A stretch of 64,000 nt of DNA, taken from NCBI GenBank assembly GCA_963754265.1, contig CAVWFB010000001.1, forward strand, positions 62,001-126,000, given 5' to 3'. Positions within the stretch are counted from its first letter, which is position 1; every line of letters starts with the position of its first letter. Shown here one piece after another: positions 42,278 through 49,723 of this stretch. The position numbers and the translations under genes were made by a program. Below the pieces are notes generated by a model that saw only the letters and a list, made by a program, of their open reading frames with translations, was not told the origin of the DNA and did no database searches. This stretch comes from AC-32 sp963754265. GTDB lineage: Bacteria; Actinomycetota; Thermoleophilia; Gaiellales; Gaiellaceae.

Positions 42278-42916
42278 TTGGCAACACGTGACAGACCGGT
42301 TGTCGATCGACGACACTGTCGGAATGGCGACAACGGCGGCGGCCTCGCAGTCGGCGGCGACGTCGAACAGGCTCTGACCGGCATTCCCGTCCCTAGCTAC
42401 GTGCTCGACACCGAGGGAGTCGTCCGGTGGATCAACCCGGCGGCAGAGCGGCTTCTCGGCAACGTTCGCGGGCGGCACTTCACATCCGTCGTCGGCGCCG
42501 AGGACCAGCCACGGGCACGTGAGCTCTTCGCGCGCAAGGTGCTCGGCACGACCTCGGCGACCGAGACGACCGGCGTCCTGGTCTCGACCGACGGGACGCG
42601 TCTCGTGCTGGACGTCAGCGCGGTGCCTCTGACAGACGGCGAACGCGTCGTCGGAGTCTTCGGGCTCCTGTCGGGCGGCCCGGACGACGAGCCCAGCACG
42701 CCGCCGGCGCACCTCACCCCCCGGCAGGCCGAGGTGCTTCGCCTTCTCGAGCAGGGGCTCTCGACCAAACAGATCGCTCAGGAGCTCCACCTGAGCACCG
42801 AGACGGTCAAGAACCACGTCCGCCTTCTTCTGCGCGCACTCGGCGTGAACTCGCGCCTCGAAGCCGTCGCGGCAGTTCGTCACCGCCCTGCAGAACCGTC
42901 TCGCAGCTCGCTGTAG
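42278..42916 (+). CDS. PAS domain plus LuxR-type helix-turn-helix regulator
   Basis: A soluble transcription factor. The PAS domain spans about residues 30-125 (ALTGIPVPSYVLDTEGVVRWINPAAERLLG and VPLTDGERVVGVFGLL). The C-terminal HTH is LTPRQAEVLRLLEQGLSTKQIAQELHLSTETVKNHVRLLLRALGVNSRLEAV, complete. The start is uncertain: the frame opens at TTG 42278 immediately after the terminator hairpin. An ATG at 42322 in a neighbouring frame (MATTAAASQ) could be the true start if one base is wrong. The ligand for the PAS domain and the targets are unknown. Downstream is the ECF sigma gene with about 110 bp between. Confidence 0.8.
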   Translation: MATRDRPVVDRRHCRNGDNGGGLAVGGDVEQALTGIPVPSYVLDTEGVVRWINPAAERLLGNVRGRHFTSVVGAEDQPRARELFARKVLGTTSATETTGVLVSTDGTRLVLDVSAVPLTDGERVVGVFGLLSGGPDDEPSTPPAHLTPRQAEVLRLLEQGLSTKQIAQELHLSTETVKNHVRLLLRALGVNSRLEAVAAVRHRPAEPSRSSL

Positions 42917-43028
42917 CACTTCCGCGTGAACAGCAGAGCGGCCCCGTACAACAAGAGGGACCTGTTGTTGAATGTCAGCCGTAGTGCTACGTGTGGGCAC
43001 GGTTTGGGCACCGGCCCGAAGCAGGCCG

Positions 43029-43554
43029 ATGGGAAAAGACCCGCAAGCGGCCACGAGCCGCGACGAGCGGGCCTGGGTGCGGCGGGCCCAGGCCGGGTCT
43101 GCCTCGGACTTCGAGGCGCTCTTCCGCGCGCACTGGGCTCCCGCCTACCGGGCCGCATACCTCGTCGTCCGCGACGCGGCCGCCGCGGAGGACATCGCCC
43201 AGGAGGCCTTCCTGGCCGCGGTGCGCGCCCTCGACCGGTTCGACCGCCGCACGGCCGTTCGGGCCGTGGCTGCACCGGATCGTGGTCAACCGCGCGATCG
43301 ACTGGGCGCGGGCCCGGGCGCTGCGACCCGAGGCGGAGGCCGTCGACGTTCCGGCTGCGGAGCCGCCGGAGCGCGACGACGAGCTGCTGCGCGAGCTGGA
43401 CCGGCTCTCGCCCGAGCACCGGGCGGTGATCGTGCTCCGCTACCTCCTCGACTACACGCCGGGTGAGATCGCCGAGCTCTTGGAGCTGCCGCGCGGAACG
43501 GTGAACTCGCGCCTGCGCCGCGGCCTCGACAACCTGAAGGACCGGCTCCGGTGA
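43029..43554 (+). CDS. ECF sigma factor with a one-base frame break
   Basis: Two frames together encode a full ECF sigma factor of about 175 residues. Region 2 is read as AWVRRAQAGSASDFEALFRAHWAPAYRAAYLVVRDAAAAEDIAQEAFLAAVRALDRFDRR. The remaining part is FGPWLHRIVVNRAIDWARAR, then region 4, LSPEHRAVIVLRYLLDYTPGEIAELLELPRGTVNSRLRRGLDNLKDRL. The join is near 43258, where CGGCC and GTTCGGG leave one base too many or too few. The start could be 43029 or the upstream ATG at 42972. It ends in a GTGA overlap with the membrane propeller gene, its likely anti-sigma or signalling partner. Confidence 0.85.
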
Positions 43555-44645
43555 CCTACCGGGCTCCGCACGAGCAGGAGGCAGGCGAGCGGGCGTGGGA
43601 GGTCGTCCGGGCCGCCTACGAGACGCGGGAGCCGGTCGCCTGGCCGCGCAGGCACGCCCGGCCGCTCGTCGCAGGGGCCCTCGTCGCAGCCGTGATCGCC
43701 GCCGCTCTGAGTCCGCCCGGCCGCTCCGTCGTCCGGTCGTTCCGAAAGGCCGTCGGCGTCGAGCGCGCCGAGCCGGCGCTCTTCTCGCTCCCGGCTCCGG
43801 GGCAGCTGCTCGTGACCAGCCGCCAGGGCGCCTGGCTCGTCCGTGCCGACGGCTCGAAGCGTCTCCTGGGACGCTATCGCGACGCCGTCTTCTCGCCGCA
43901 CGGGCTCTACATCGCCGCCGTCCGGGCGAACGAGCTCGTCGCGCTCGACCCCAGGGGAAACGTGCGCTGGACGCTGGCCCGCCCGAGCCCGCGCTTCCCG
44001 ACCTGGACGGGAACGCGAACCGACACGCGAATCGCGTACGTCTCGGGCGGTCGCCTCCGGGTGGTGGCGGGTGACGGGACCGGCGACCATGCGGTCGCAC
44101 CGGCGGCGAGCGTCGGCCCGGCCTGGCGACCCGGTCGCGGCCGGGTGCTCGCCTACTCGAGCGGCGGCCGGGCGATCGTCCTCGACATCGACTCGGGTGC
44201 CGTCCTGCTTCGGACTCCCCGCGGCCCGACTCCGACGAAGCTGGCCTGGTCCGACGACGGCCGGCGCTTGCTCGTCTTCTCACCGACCCGGCTGCGGGTC
44301 TACGACGGCCGGGGGCGAGTGGTGCTCGCAGACGATCCCTCGGACGCGACCGCCGACAGCGACGCGACCTTCGCCCCGGCCACGCACCGGCTGGTCGTGA
44401 TCCGGGTTCACGGCTCGCAGAGCGACGTTTTCACCGGCGAGAGCGGGCGGCTGCTCTTCCGCGGCACCGGGGTCTTCCGGCAGGTCGCGTACTCACCCAA
44501 CGGGCGCTGGCTGCTCGTTTCCTGGCCGACGGCGAACCAGTGGGTGTTCGTGCGCTCGACGCCGCGGAAGATCGTCGGCGCCTCCCGCATCGCCGTCCAG
44601 TTCGGCGGCTTCCCGCGCGTCTCGGGCTGGTGCTGCGCACCCTGA
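43551..44645 (+). CDS. Membrane-anchored beta-propeller protein coupled to an ECF sigma factor
   Basis: A 364-residue protein whose GTG start overlaps the sigma stop by 4 bp. About 45 cytosolic residues (YRAPHEQEAGERAWEVVRAA) precede a transmembrane helix (PLVAGALVAAVIAAALS). The outer part is a WD40/TolB-like beta-propeller with repeats such as GRYRDAVFSPHGLYIAAVR, VSGGRLRVVAGDGTGDHAV, PTKLAWSDDGRRLLVFS and GVFRQVAYSPNGRWLLVSW. No classical zinc anti-sigma motif is seen, but the short cytosolic region could bind the sigma factor. Its 3-prime end overlaps the M74-like gene by 16 bp. Confidence 0.75.
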   Translation: MTYRAPHEQEAGERAWEVVRAAYETREPVAWPRRHARPLVAGALVAAVIAAALSPPGRSVVRSFRKAVGVERAEPALFSLPAPGQLLVTSRQGAWLVRADGSKRLLGRYRDAVFSPHGLYIAAVRANELVALDPRGNVRWTLARPSPRFPTWTGTRTDTRIAYVSGGRLRVVAGDGTGDHAVAPAASVGPAWRPGRGRVLAYSSGGRAIVLDIDSGAVLLRTPRGPTPTKLAWSDDGRRLLVFSPTRLRVYDGRGRVVLADDPSDATADSDATFAPATHRLVVIRVHGSQSDVFTGESGRLLFRGTGVFRQVAYSPNGRWLLVSWPTANQWVFVRSTPRKIVGASRIAVQFGGFPRVSGWCCAP

Positions 44646-45217
44646 CCGCCCTGGTCGCGCTCGCGCTGGCGCATGGGTCGCCTGCGGCCGACCCTGTGGT
44701 GCACTGGCGGCACTCGACGTCGCTCGGACGGCCCGACCACGGCTCGCTCGTGAACGGCGTGCAGCTTCCGGCCGAGGGGATCACGTTCTTCACCTGGGAC
44801 CCGGTTCTCCTCCGCTCGCCGGACCGCGGCTCGCGTCGCTGGGGCAACGACCGGCTCGTGCGGATGGTGCAGCAGGTCGTGGGCGAGTACTGGCTGGAGA
44901 ACCCGGACGCGCCGCGGGTCTGCATCGGGGACCTCAGCCGCCGGCACGGCGGCGACTTCCAGCCGACGCACGCCTCGCACCAGAACGGCCTCGACGTCGA
45001 CGTCTACTACCCGCGCCTCGACAGGCGCGAGCGGCCGCCGATCAGGCCTGCGCAGATCGACCGCCCTCTCGCGCAAGATCTGGTGAACCGCTTCATCGCC
45101 GCCGGGGCGACCCGGATCTTCGTCGGCCCGAACACGCACCTGAAGGGCCCGCGCCGAATCGTTCAGGTCCTCGTCCTGCACGACAACCACATGCACGTCC
45201 GCATCGCGGGCCCGTAA
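44630..45217 (+). CDS. Secreted penicillin-insensitive murein endopeptidase-like (M74/LAS metallopeptidase)
   Basis: A 195-residue protein from the GTG at 44630, which gives a signal peptide (LRTLTALVALALAHGSPAA). The longer frame from 44540 runs through the previous gene and is rejected. The metal site resembles MepA-type LAS peptidases: GGDFQPTHASHQNGLDVDVYYP supplies the first His and Asp, and LHDNHMHVRIAGP the final H-x-H. It is predicted to cleave cross-links in peptidoglycan outside the membrane. It overlaps the propeller gene upstream and lies 10 bp before the peroxiredoxin gene, so this cluster is tightly packed. Confidence 0.78.
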   Translation: MLRTLTALVALALAHGSPAADPVVHWRHSTSLGRPDHGSLVNGVQLPAEGITFFTWDPVLLRSPDRGSRRWGNDRLVRMVQQVVGEYWLENPDAPRVCIGDLSRRHGGDFQPTHASHQNGLDVDVYYPRLDRRERPPIRPAQIDRPLAQDLVNRFIAAGATRIFVGPNTHLKGPRRIVQVLVLHDNHMHVRIAGP

Positions 45218-45227
45218 GCTCGGCCCC

Positions 45228-45686
45228 ATGCTGGCCGTCGGCGACCCGATTCCGGAGGTGCAGGTTTGGATGGGCCCGCAGGAGCGCGTCTCCCTGCGCG
45301 AGCTCGCGAGCGACAAGCCGCTCCTGCTGCTCTTCTACCTCTTCGACTGGTCGGCCACCTGAACGAACGAGATGGAGCTCCTGCGTGACAGGAGCGCGGA
45401 GTTCGAGCAGGCGGGTGTCCAACCACTCGGCGTCTCGCGCGACTCGCCCTGGACGCACATCTCCTGGATGCAGGCCCTCGACCTGAACTTCCCGCTGCTC
45501 TCCGACTGGAACGCGGATGCGGTGCGCGGCTTCGGCATCGCGCACGACTTTCGCGGCTTCGCAGACGTCGCCGAGCGAACGGCCTTCCTCGTCGACTCGA
45601 GCGGTACGGTCCGCGGCGCATGGCGCTACGAGACGGCCGAGGTGCCGGACTTCGACGAGCTGCTCTCGGCCGCCCAGGCCTTGTAG
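45228..45686 (+). CDS. Peroxiredoxin with in-frame TGA at the peroxidatic position (predicted selenoprotein)
   Basis: The frame opens at ATG 45228 and runs to TAG 45684-45686 (152 codons) with one internal TGA at 45360-45362, codon 45. Around it the sequence reads LLLFYLFDWSAT-TGA-TNEMELLRDRS, which aligns with the peroxiredoxin core FYPxDFTxxCxxE so that TGA falls exactly on the catalytic cysteine. The rest of the thioredoxin fold continues in the same frame (VQPLGVSRDSPWTHISWM, LNFPLLSDWNADAVRGFGIAHDFRGF, TAFLVDSSGTVRGAWRY). The protein has no cysteine at all, so without selenocysteine it has no redox residue. A hairpin sits 14 nt after TGA. The product would reduce peroxides using an external thiol as a 1-Sec enzyme. 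Confidence 0.82.
45377..45395 (+). promoter_or_regulatory. SECIS-like hairpin downstream of the in-frame TGA
   Basis: GCTCCTG and CAGGAGC form a perfect 7-bp stem with loop CGTGA. The stem begins 14 nt after the TGA and the apical loop lies about 22-26 nt after it, with a GU in the loop, as expected for a bacterial SECIS recognised by SelB. The hairpin lies within the coding frame. Confidence 0.7.
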
Positions 45687-47551
45687 CGCTCGTCTGTGCG
45701 CTCTACCTGGGCGCGGGGGTCGTGGCGACCTGGCCGGCGCTTCAGCACTCCGGATCGCACTTCCTCGCGCGCGCGACAACAATCCCCGGCGAGGCGGCGG
45801 CCGGCGACCACCTCCAGGCCGAGTACCACCTCTGGCTCGTCGGCCACCAGCTCGAGCACGGCCGGGCCCCCTGGCGCGACCCGTACACCTTCCAGCCCGA
45901 GAGCTCACCGCGCACGAACTTCGGCGGCTGGCCTTTCGGGCTCCCGTTCTGGCCCCTGAGCGCCGTCTTCGGCGAGGTGCTCGGCTGGAACCTGCTCCTG
46001 CTGCTCACCTACCTCGCGGCCGGTGCGTTCGCGTACCTGTGGTTACGCGAGCTCCGGTTGCCGCGAGGCGCCGCCCTGGTCGGCGGGCTCGTGTTCGCAC
46101 TCGCTCCCTACCGCGTCGCCCAGAGCGCCGGGCACCTGCGCGGGCCGATCTCGGCGTTGATCCCGCTTGCGCTCTGGGCCTTCGAGCGCTCCCGCCGCGG
46201 AAGTCGTTGGTGGCTCGTGGGTGCGGGAGCGGCGCTCGCCTCGATCCCGTTCTCCGACGTCCATCTGGCGCTTGGCGCGATCCCGTTCTTCGCGCTCTAC
46301 GCCGTCTGCCGGAGCCGGGATCCGCGGGTGCTCGCAGGAGCCGCGCTCGTCACGCTGGCCGCGGTCGGGGCCGCTTTCCTCGTCGGGAACGAGGCCGTGT
46401 CGGGCTCGATCGGCTCGGGCGGCCGCTCGCTGCGGGAGGTGTCGCACTACTCGGCCGACGGCCTCGACTTCGTCACGCGCCATCCCCGGCACGGGCTGGA
46501 GAGCTTCGTCTTCCTCGGCTGGCTGACGCCGGTGCTCGCGCTCGCCGGGCTCGTGCTGCTCCTGCGGGCCGGCCGCCTCGGCCTGGCGTTGGCCCTCGCG
46601 TTCGGTGCGCTCGTGCCGGTCCTGCTCGCCTTCGGCACCAACCTGCCGCTCTACTCGTTCCTCTGGCACCACCTCCCGCCCCTGCGCTACCCGCGCGTTC
46701 CGGAGCGTCAGATGCCGATCGCCTGCCTCGCGCTCGCCGCGCTGGTGGCCGTCAGCGTCGCTCGCCTGCGCTGGCCGCTCGCGATCGCGCTCGCGGTGGT
46801 GGCGATCGGGGCCGACCTGCGCGTGAGCATCTACGACGCCGCAGCGGCCGACCAGGGCAACCGAGCGTACGCGGCGCTCCGCGCGCAGCCGGGGGGCCGC
46901 CTGCTCGAGCTGCCGGTCTACCACCCGTCGGTGCAGCTGGGGAGCGTCTACCCCTACTACGACCAGGAGGCGGGCAGGGAGCGGCCCGGCGGCTACTCGA
47001 CCGTCGCGCCCCAGGAGGCAGCGCTGCTCGCCCTGCGGCTCGAGCCGCTCAACTGCGGCGACTGGCGACCGGGTCTGGAAGCGCTCCTGCGCCGGCTGGG
47101 CGTCCGCTACGTCGCGCTCCACGCCGGCCTCTACTCGGGCACCGGCCGCGCGTGGTTCGCCTGGCAGGGCCTGGTCGACCACGGCTACGGCGACCTCGCC
47201 CGCGACGGCGTCGTGACGATGTTCGCGCCCGGCCAGCCGCGCGGAGCGGCGAAGGTGGCGGAACCGCGGCGCCCGATCGTCTTCTGCGAGGGCTGGGATC
47301 GCGGCGCTCCCCTGCACCGGCACACCGCGTTCTGGGCCCGCGGGTCGCGGCTCCAGGTCACGTTGACGACGCGCGACCCGGACCGGATCACGTTCTCGGT
47401 CGCAGGACGCCGCGTGCGTTCCGTGCGAGTCACCGCGCCCCTCCGGATCGGCGTCCCGCTCGGCCCCGGCGGCTGGCACCTCGTCGGCGTGGACGTCACC
47501 CGTACCGACCGCGGGCTTCGCCTACACTCCGTCAGGAGTGTTGCGCGCTAA
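45620..47551 (+). CDS. Polytopic membrane protein, GT-C glycosyltransferase-like
   Basis: A 643-residue membrane protein with about ten predicted helices in the first 420 residues (LVALVCALYLGAGVVATWPAL, LLLLLTYLAAGAFAYLWL, LAGAALVTLAAVGAAFLVG and others) and a soluble C-terminal domain. The short acidic DHLQAEYHLWLVGHQL loop after helix 1 and the PYTFQPESSPRTNFGGWPFG loop fit the first extracytoplasmic loop of GT-C enzymes, which transfer sugars from lipid-phosphate donors. No family-specific motif fixes the substrate. The start at 45620 overlaps the peroxiredoxin gene by 67 bp; no better in-frame start exists before the first helix. The 3-prime end overlaps the lipoprotein gene by 14 bp. 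Confidence 0.7.
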   Translation: MALRDGRGAGLRRAALGRPGLVALVCALYLGAGVVATWPALQHSGSHFLARATTIPGEAAAGDHLQAEYHLWLVGHQLEHGRAPWRDPYTFQPESSPRTNFGGWPFGLPFWPLSAVFGEVLGWNLLLLLTYLAAGAFAYLWLRELRLPRGAALVGGLVFALAPYRVAQSAGHLRGPISALIPLALWAFERSRRGSRWWLVGAGAALASIPFSDVHLALGAIPFFALYAVCRSRDPRVLAGAALVTLAAVGAAFLVGNEAVSGSIGSGGRSLREVSHYSADGLDFVTRHPRHGLESFVFLGWLTPVLALAGLVLLLRAGRLGLALALAFGALVPVLLAFGTNLPLYSFLWHHLPPLRYPRVPERQMPIACLALAALVAVSVARLRWPLAIALAVVAIGADLRVSIYDAAAADQGNRAYAALRAQPGGRLLELPVYHPSVQLGSVYPYYDQEAGRERPGGYSTVAPQEAALLALRLEPLNCGDWRPGLEALLRRLGVRYVALHAGLYSGTGRAWFAWQGLVDHGYGDLARDGVVTMFAPGQPRGAAKVAEPRRPIVFCEGWDRGAPLHRHTAFWARGSRLQVTLTTRDPDRITFSVAGRRVRSVRVTAPLRIGVPLGPGGWHLVGVDVTRTDRGLRLHSVRSVAR

Positions 47552-48293
47552 GCACCTGACGGTACTCCTGGTCCCGGTCATCCTCGCCGGCTGTGGTGGC
47601 AGCTCGAGCCCGTCGCGGCCGGCCGCGCCGAGCGTGCGCGAGACCAGCGTCGGTCGGGGCACGCACCAGGTGTGGCTGTTCGAGCCGGCGAGTCGTAAGC
47701 CGAAGGCGATGGTCGTCTTCGTCCACGGCCGCGGCGACGCGCGCGAGGACACTCCCTACTACCACCGCCCCTGGCTCCGTCACCTGGCGGCGCAAGGGAA
47801 CGCGGTTCTCTACCCGCGTTACGAAACCGTCCCGGGCGACTCGAGGGCCCTGCGCTTCCTCTACGACGCTCTTCCTCCGGCTGCTGCCAAGCTGCCGAAG
47901 GGCCTCCCGATCGTGCTGATCGGCTATTCGCGCGGCGGCGGGCTCGCGGTCGACTACACGGCGCTCGCGCCGCAGATCGGGACGCCGCGCGCCGTGCTCG
48001 CCGTCTTCCCGATCCTGCTCGACCCCCGCCTGCATCTGCGCTCGATTCCTCCGAGCGTCCGCTTCCTCTTCCTGGTCGGGGACCGCGACACCCAGGTCGG
48101 AGCCGAGGGCGCCCGCGATCTCCTCCAGCAGCTGATCACGGCCGGCTACCCGCGCGGGCTCCTGCGCGCCGAGCTCGTCCGCTCGCAGGGCGACTTCAAG
48201 GCGACCCATCTCTCAGTGCTCGACGACACCCCGGGGGCGCGCAGAGCGTTCTGGGTCCGCGCCGACCGGCTGATCTCGGCGGTGACGCGCTAG
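47538..48293 (+). CDS. Lipoprotein alpha/beta hydrolase
   Basis: A 251-residue secreted lipoprotein with GTG start and lipobox LAGC (Cys18 in VILAGCGGSSS). The alpha/beta hydrolase fold shows the oxyanion strand MVVFVHGRGDAREDTPY, nucleophile elbow IGYSRGGGLAVDY (Gly-Tyr-Ser-Arg-Gly), acid region FLFLVGDRDTQVG and final His in FKATHLSVLDD. The catalytic Ser, Asp and His are all present. Substrate is unknown; related lipoproteins are esterases or lipases at the cell surface. It overlaps the end of the membrane-protein gene by 14 bp, so it is the last gene of the packed cluster that begins at 43029. Confidence 0.82.
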   Translation: MLRAKHLTVLLVPVILAGCGGSSSPSRPAAPSVRETSVGRGTHQVWLFEPASRKPKAMVVFVHGRGDAREDTPYYHRPWLRHLAAQGNAVLYPRYETVPGDSRALRFLYDALPPAAAKLPKGLPIVLIGYSRGGGLAVDYTALAPQIGTPRAVLAVFPILLDPRLHLRSIPPSVRFLFLVGDRDTQVGAEGARDLLQQLITAGYPRGLLRAELVRSQGDFKATHLSVLDDTPGARRAFWVRADRLISAVTR

Positions 48294-48430
48294 ACCTTGC
48301 AGGCCCGCACGATCGCGCTGTGCATTCCGTCCGCGACCTCGTGCGTGAACTCGACCGACACCTCTTCGAAGCCGGCGGCCTCGATGTCAATCTCGCGGCC
48401 GAAGTTAGGCTGGCGCCAGCCCTTGGAGAC
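48290..48430 (-). pseudogene. C-terminal remnant of a SAM methyltransferase (arsenite-methyltransferase-like)
   Basis: The minus strand encodes GWRQPNFGREIDIEAAGFEE followed by VSVEFTHEVADGMHSAIVRACKV and a stop at 48290-48292. This resembles the C terminus of ArsM-type methyltransferases. No start codon or upstream SAM-binding domain is present; the frame closes within a few codons upstream, at the start of the PadR gene. It is therefore a fragment of about 43 codons left by deletion or replacement. The assignment to ArsM is by similarity of the tail only. Confidence 0.4.
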
Positions 48431-48440
48431 CGAGGTCCGT

Positions 48441-49001
48441 TTGTCGACGACAGAGCACGCCGTTCTCGGTCTGCTCGCCTTCGGCGAGTCGTCGGGGTAC
48501 GACCTCGCGCGCTACGCGGAGCGGAGCATCGACTACATGTGGGCGCCGTCCCGCAGCCAGATCTACAAGGTCCTCCCGAGACTCGTCGACCGGGGACTGG
48601 CCGAGAGCCGCGAAGTCGCACAGCGCGGCCGGCCGGACAAGGCGCTCTTTCGGATCACCCCGGCCGGCCTCTCGACGCTGCGCTCCTGGGTCGAGGACGT
48701 GGAGGACGACCCGCCGGGAGGGCCGGCCGTCTTCCTGCTGAAGCTCTTCTTCGCGTGGGTCGCACCGCCGGAGGTGGCTCGGGCGCAGCTCGAGGCCTAC
48801 CGGGGCTTGCTCGAGAGACACCTGGCCGCGTTCGAGGAGATGGAGCGGGCCCCGCTGCGGGACGAGCCTGTGCACTCTCGAATCGCCCTGCGCCACGGGA
48901 TCACCCGGGCCCGCGCCACGCTCGAATGGGTCGAGGAGGCGAGGACCCTCCTCGAGGCCGATCGCGGCAGCCTCAGTGCGTCGCGAAGAAGCCGTCGATG
49001 A
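48441..49001 (+). CDS. PadR family transcriptional regulator
   Basis: A 186-residue winged-helix regulator. The N-terminal HTH is STTEHAVLGLLAFGESSGYDLARYAERSIDYMWAPSRSQIYKVLPRLVDRGLAESREV, with the wing in RGRPDKALFRITPAG. A helical dimerisation domain follows (LEAYRGLLERHLAAFEEMER). The TTG start at 48441 fits the family N terminus and has GAGG 7 bases upstream; a longer frame from 48297 runs antisense to the methyltransferase remnant. It may have controlled that lost gene. Its last 29 bases overlap the end of the convergent hydrolase gene. Confidence 0.85.
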   Translation: MSTTEHAVLGLLAFGESSGYDLARYAERSIDYMWAPSRSQIYKVLPRLVDRGLAESREVAQRGRPDKALFRITPAGLSTLRSWVEDVEDDPPGGPAVFLLKLFFAWVAPPEVARAQLEAYRGLLERHLAAFEEMERAPLRDEPVHSRIALRHGITRARATLEWVEEARTLLEADRGSLSASRRSRR

Positions 49002-49701
49002 GGCGCCGGGCCGCAAGGCTCGAGCCGACCAGATCCGTGCCGTGCTCGCCCCGCTCGAGGATCCGGATCTCCTTGTCGGCGGAAGCCGTGGCCGAGTAGA
49101 GCCGACGCGCGTCGTCTGCAAACGCGGTGTCCAGCCGCCCTGCCAGGAACAGCGCGGGCGCCTGTAGCCGCGCCGCGGCGTCGATCGCGCCTACGAGGTC
49201 GGCCGCGCCCGAGACGCTCACGACCCCGTCGACCTGCGGCCGCGCGTCCGCGCCTCCGGCGACCACGGCCGAGCCGCCGAGGGATGCCCCGACGAGGAAG
49301 ACCTTCCGGGCGCCACGGCTCCGGACGAACTTCGCCGCGGCGGCGACGTCCAAGCCGAAGCCTCGGGTGGAGCTCTGACGATGCTGCGACTGGCCGTAGT
49401 TGCGGAGGTCGAAGACGAGCGCGCGGTAGCCGCGTCGAGCCTCACGTCTCGCAAACCACAGCCACTGACACAAGTTGCCCCGGCTCTGGTGCGCGAGCAC
49501 GATCGCCTTCGGCCCGCGGCCGTACAGGTGGCCCACCAGGCGCGTGCCGTCGGCCGCGCGAAACCGAACGTCTCCGGAGCGGGCGGTGCAGCCGTCCCAG
49601 GAGGTGCGCGCGCCGCCGCCGGCGGCGGCGGCTGCCGCTACCAGCACTGTGCAAATCCCAACTGCTGCCAGGCGAGACGCCGACGCCATCACCTGCAGCA
49701 T
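48973..49701 (-). CDS. Secreted alpha/beta hydrolase
   Basis: About 242 residues from the ATG at 49701 (a second ATG at 49689 is nearly as good); the longer frame to 49791 adds basic residues that do not look natural. A signal sequence is present (RLAAVGICTVLVAAAAAAGGGA). The hydrolase fold shows AIVLAHQSRGNLCQWLWF near the oxyanion hole, nucleophile elbow VFLVGASLGGSAVVA, acid FLAGRLDTAFADDARRLY and ILERGEHGTDLVG with the catalytic His. Substrate is unknown. Its 3-prime end overlaps the PadR gene. It is upstream-adjacent to fabI on the same strand. Confidence 0.8.
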   Translation of the reverse strand: MLQVMASASRLAAVGICTVLVAAAAAAGGGARTSWDGCTARSGDVRFRAADGTRLVGHLYGRGPKAIVLAHQSRGNLCQWLWFARREARRGYRALVFDLRNYGQSQHRQSSTRGFGLDVAAAAKFVRSRGARKVFLVGASLGGSAVVAGGADARPQVDGVVSVSGAADLVGAIDAAARLQAPALFLAGRLDTAFADDARRLYSATASADKEIRILERGEHGTDLVGSSLAARRLIDGFFATH

Positions 49702-49723
49702 AGTCTCAGCGAGACTATCGGCG

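Noticed and set aside
45360..45362. In-frame TGA in the redoxin as ordinary pseudogene stop or frameshift
   Set aside because: The frame is identical on both sides, the TGA replaces exactly the catalytic residue, and a hairpin follows at SECIS distance. A base substitution remains possible but is less likely.
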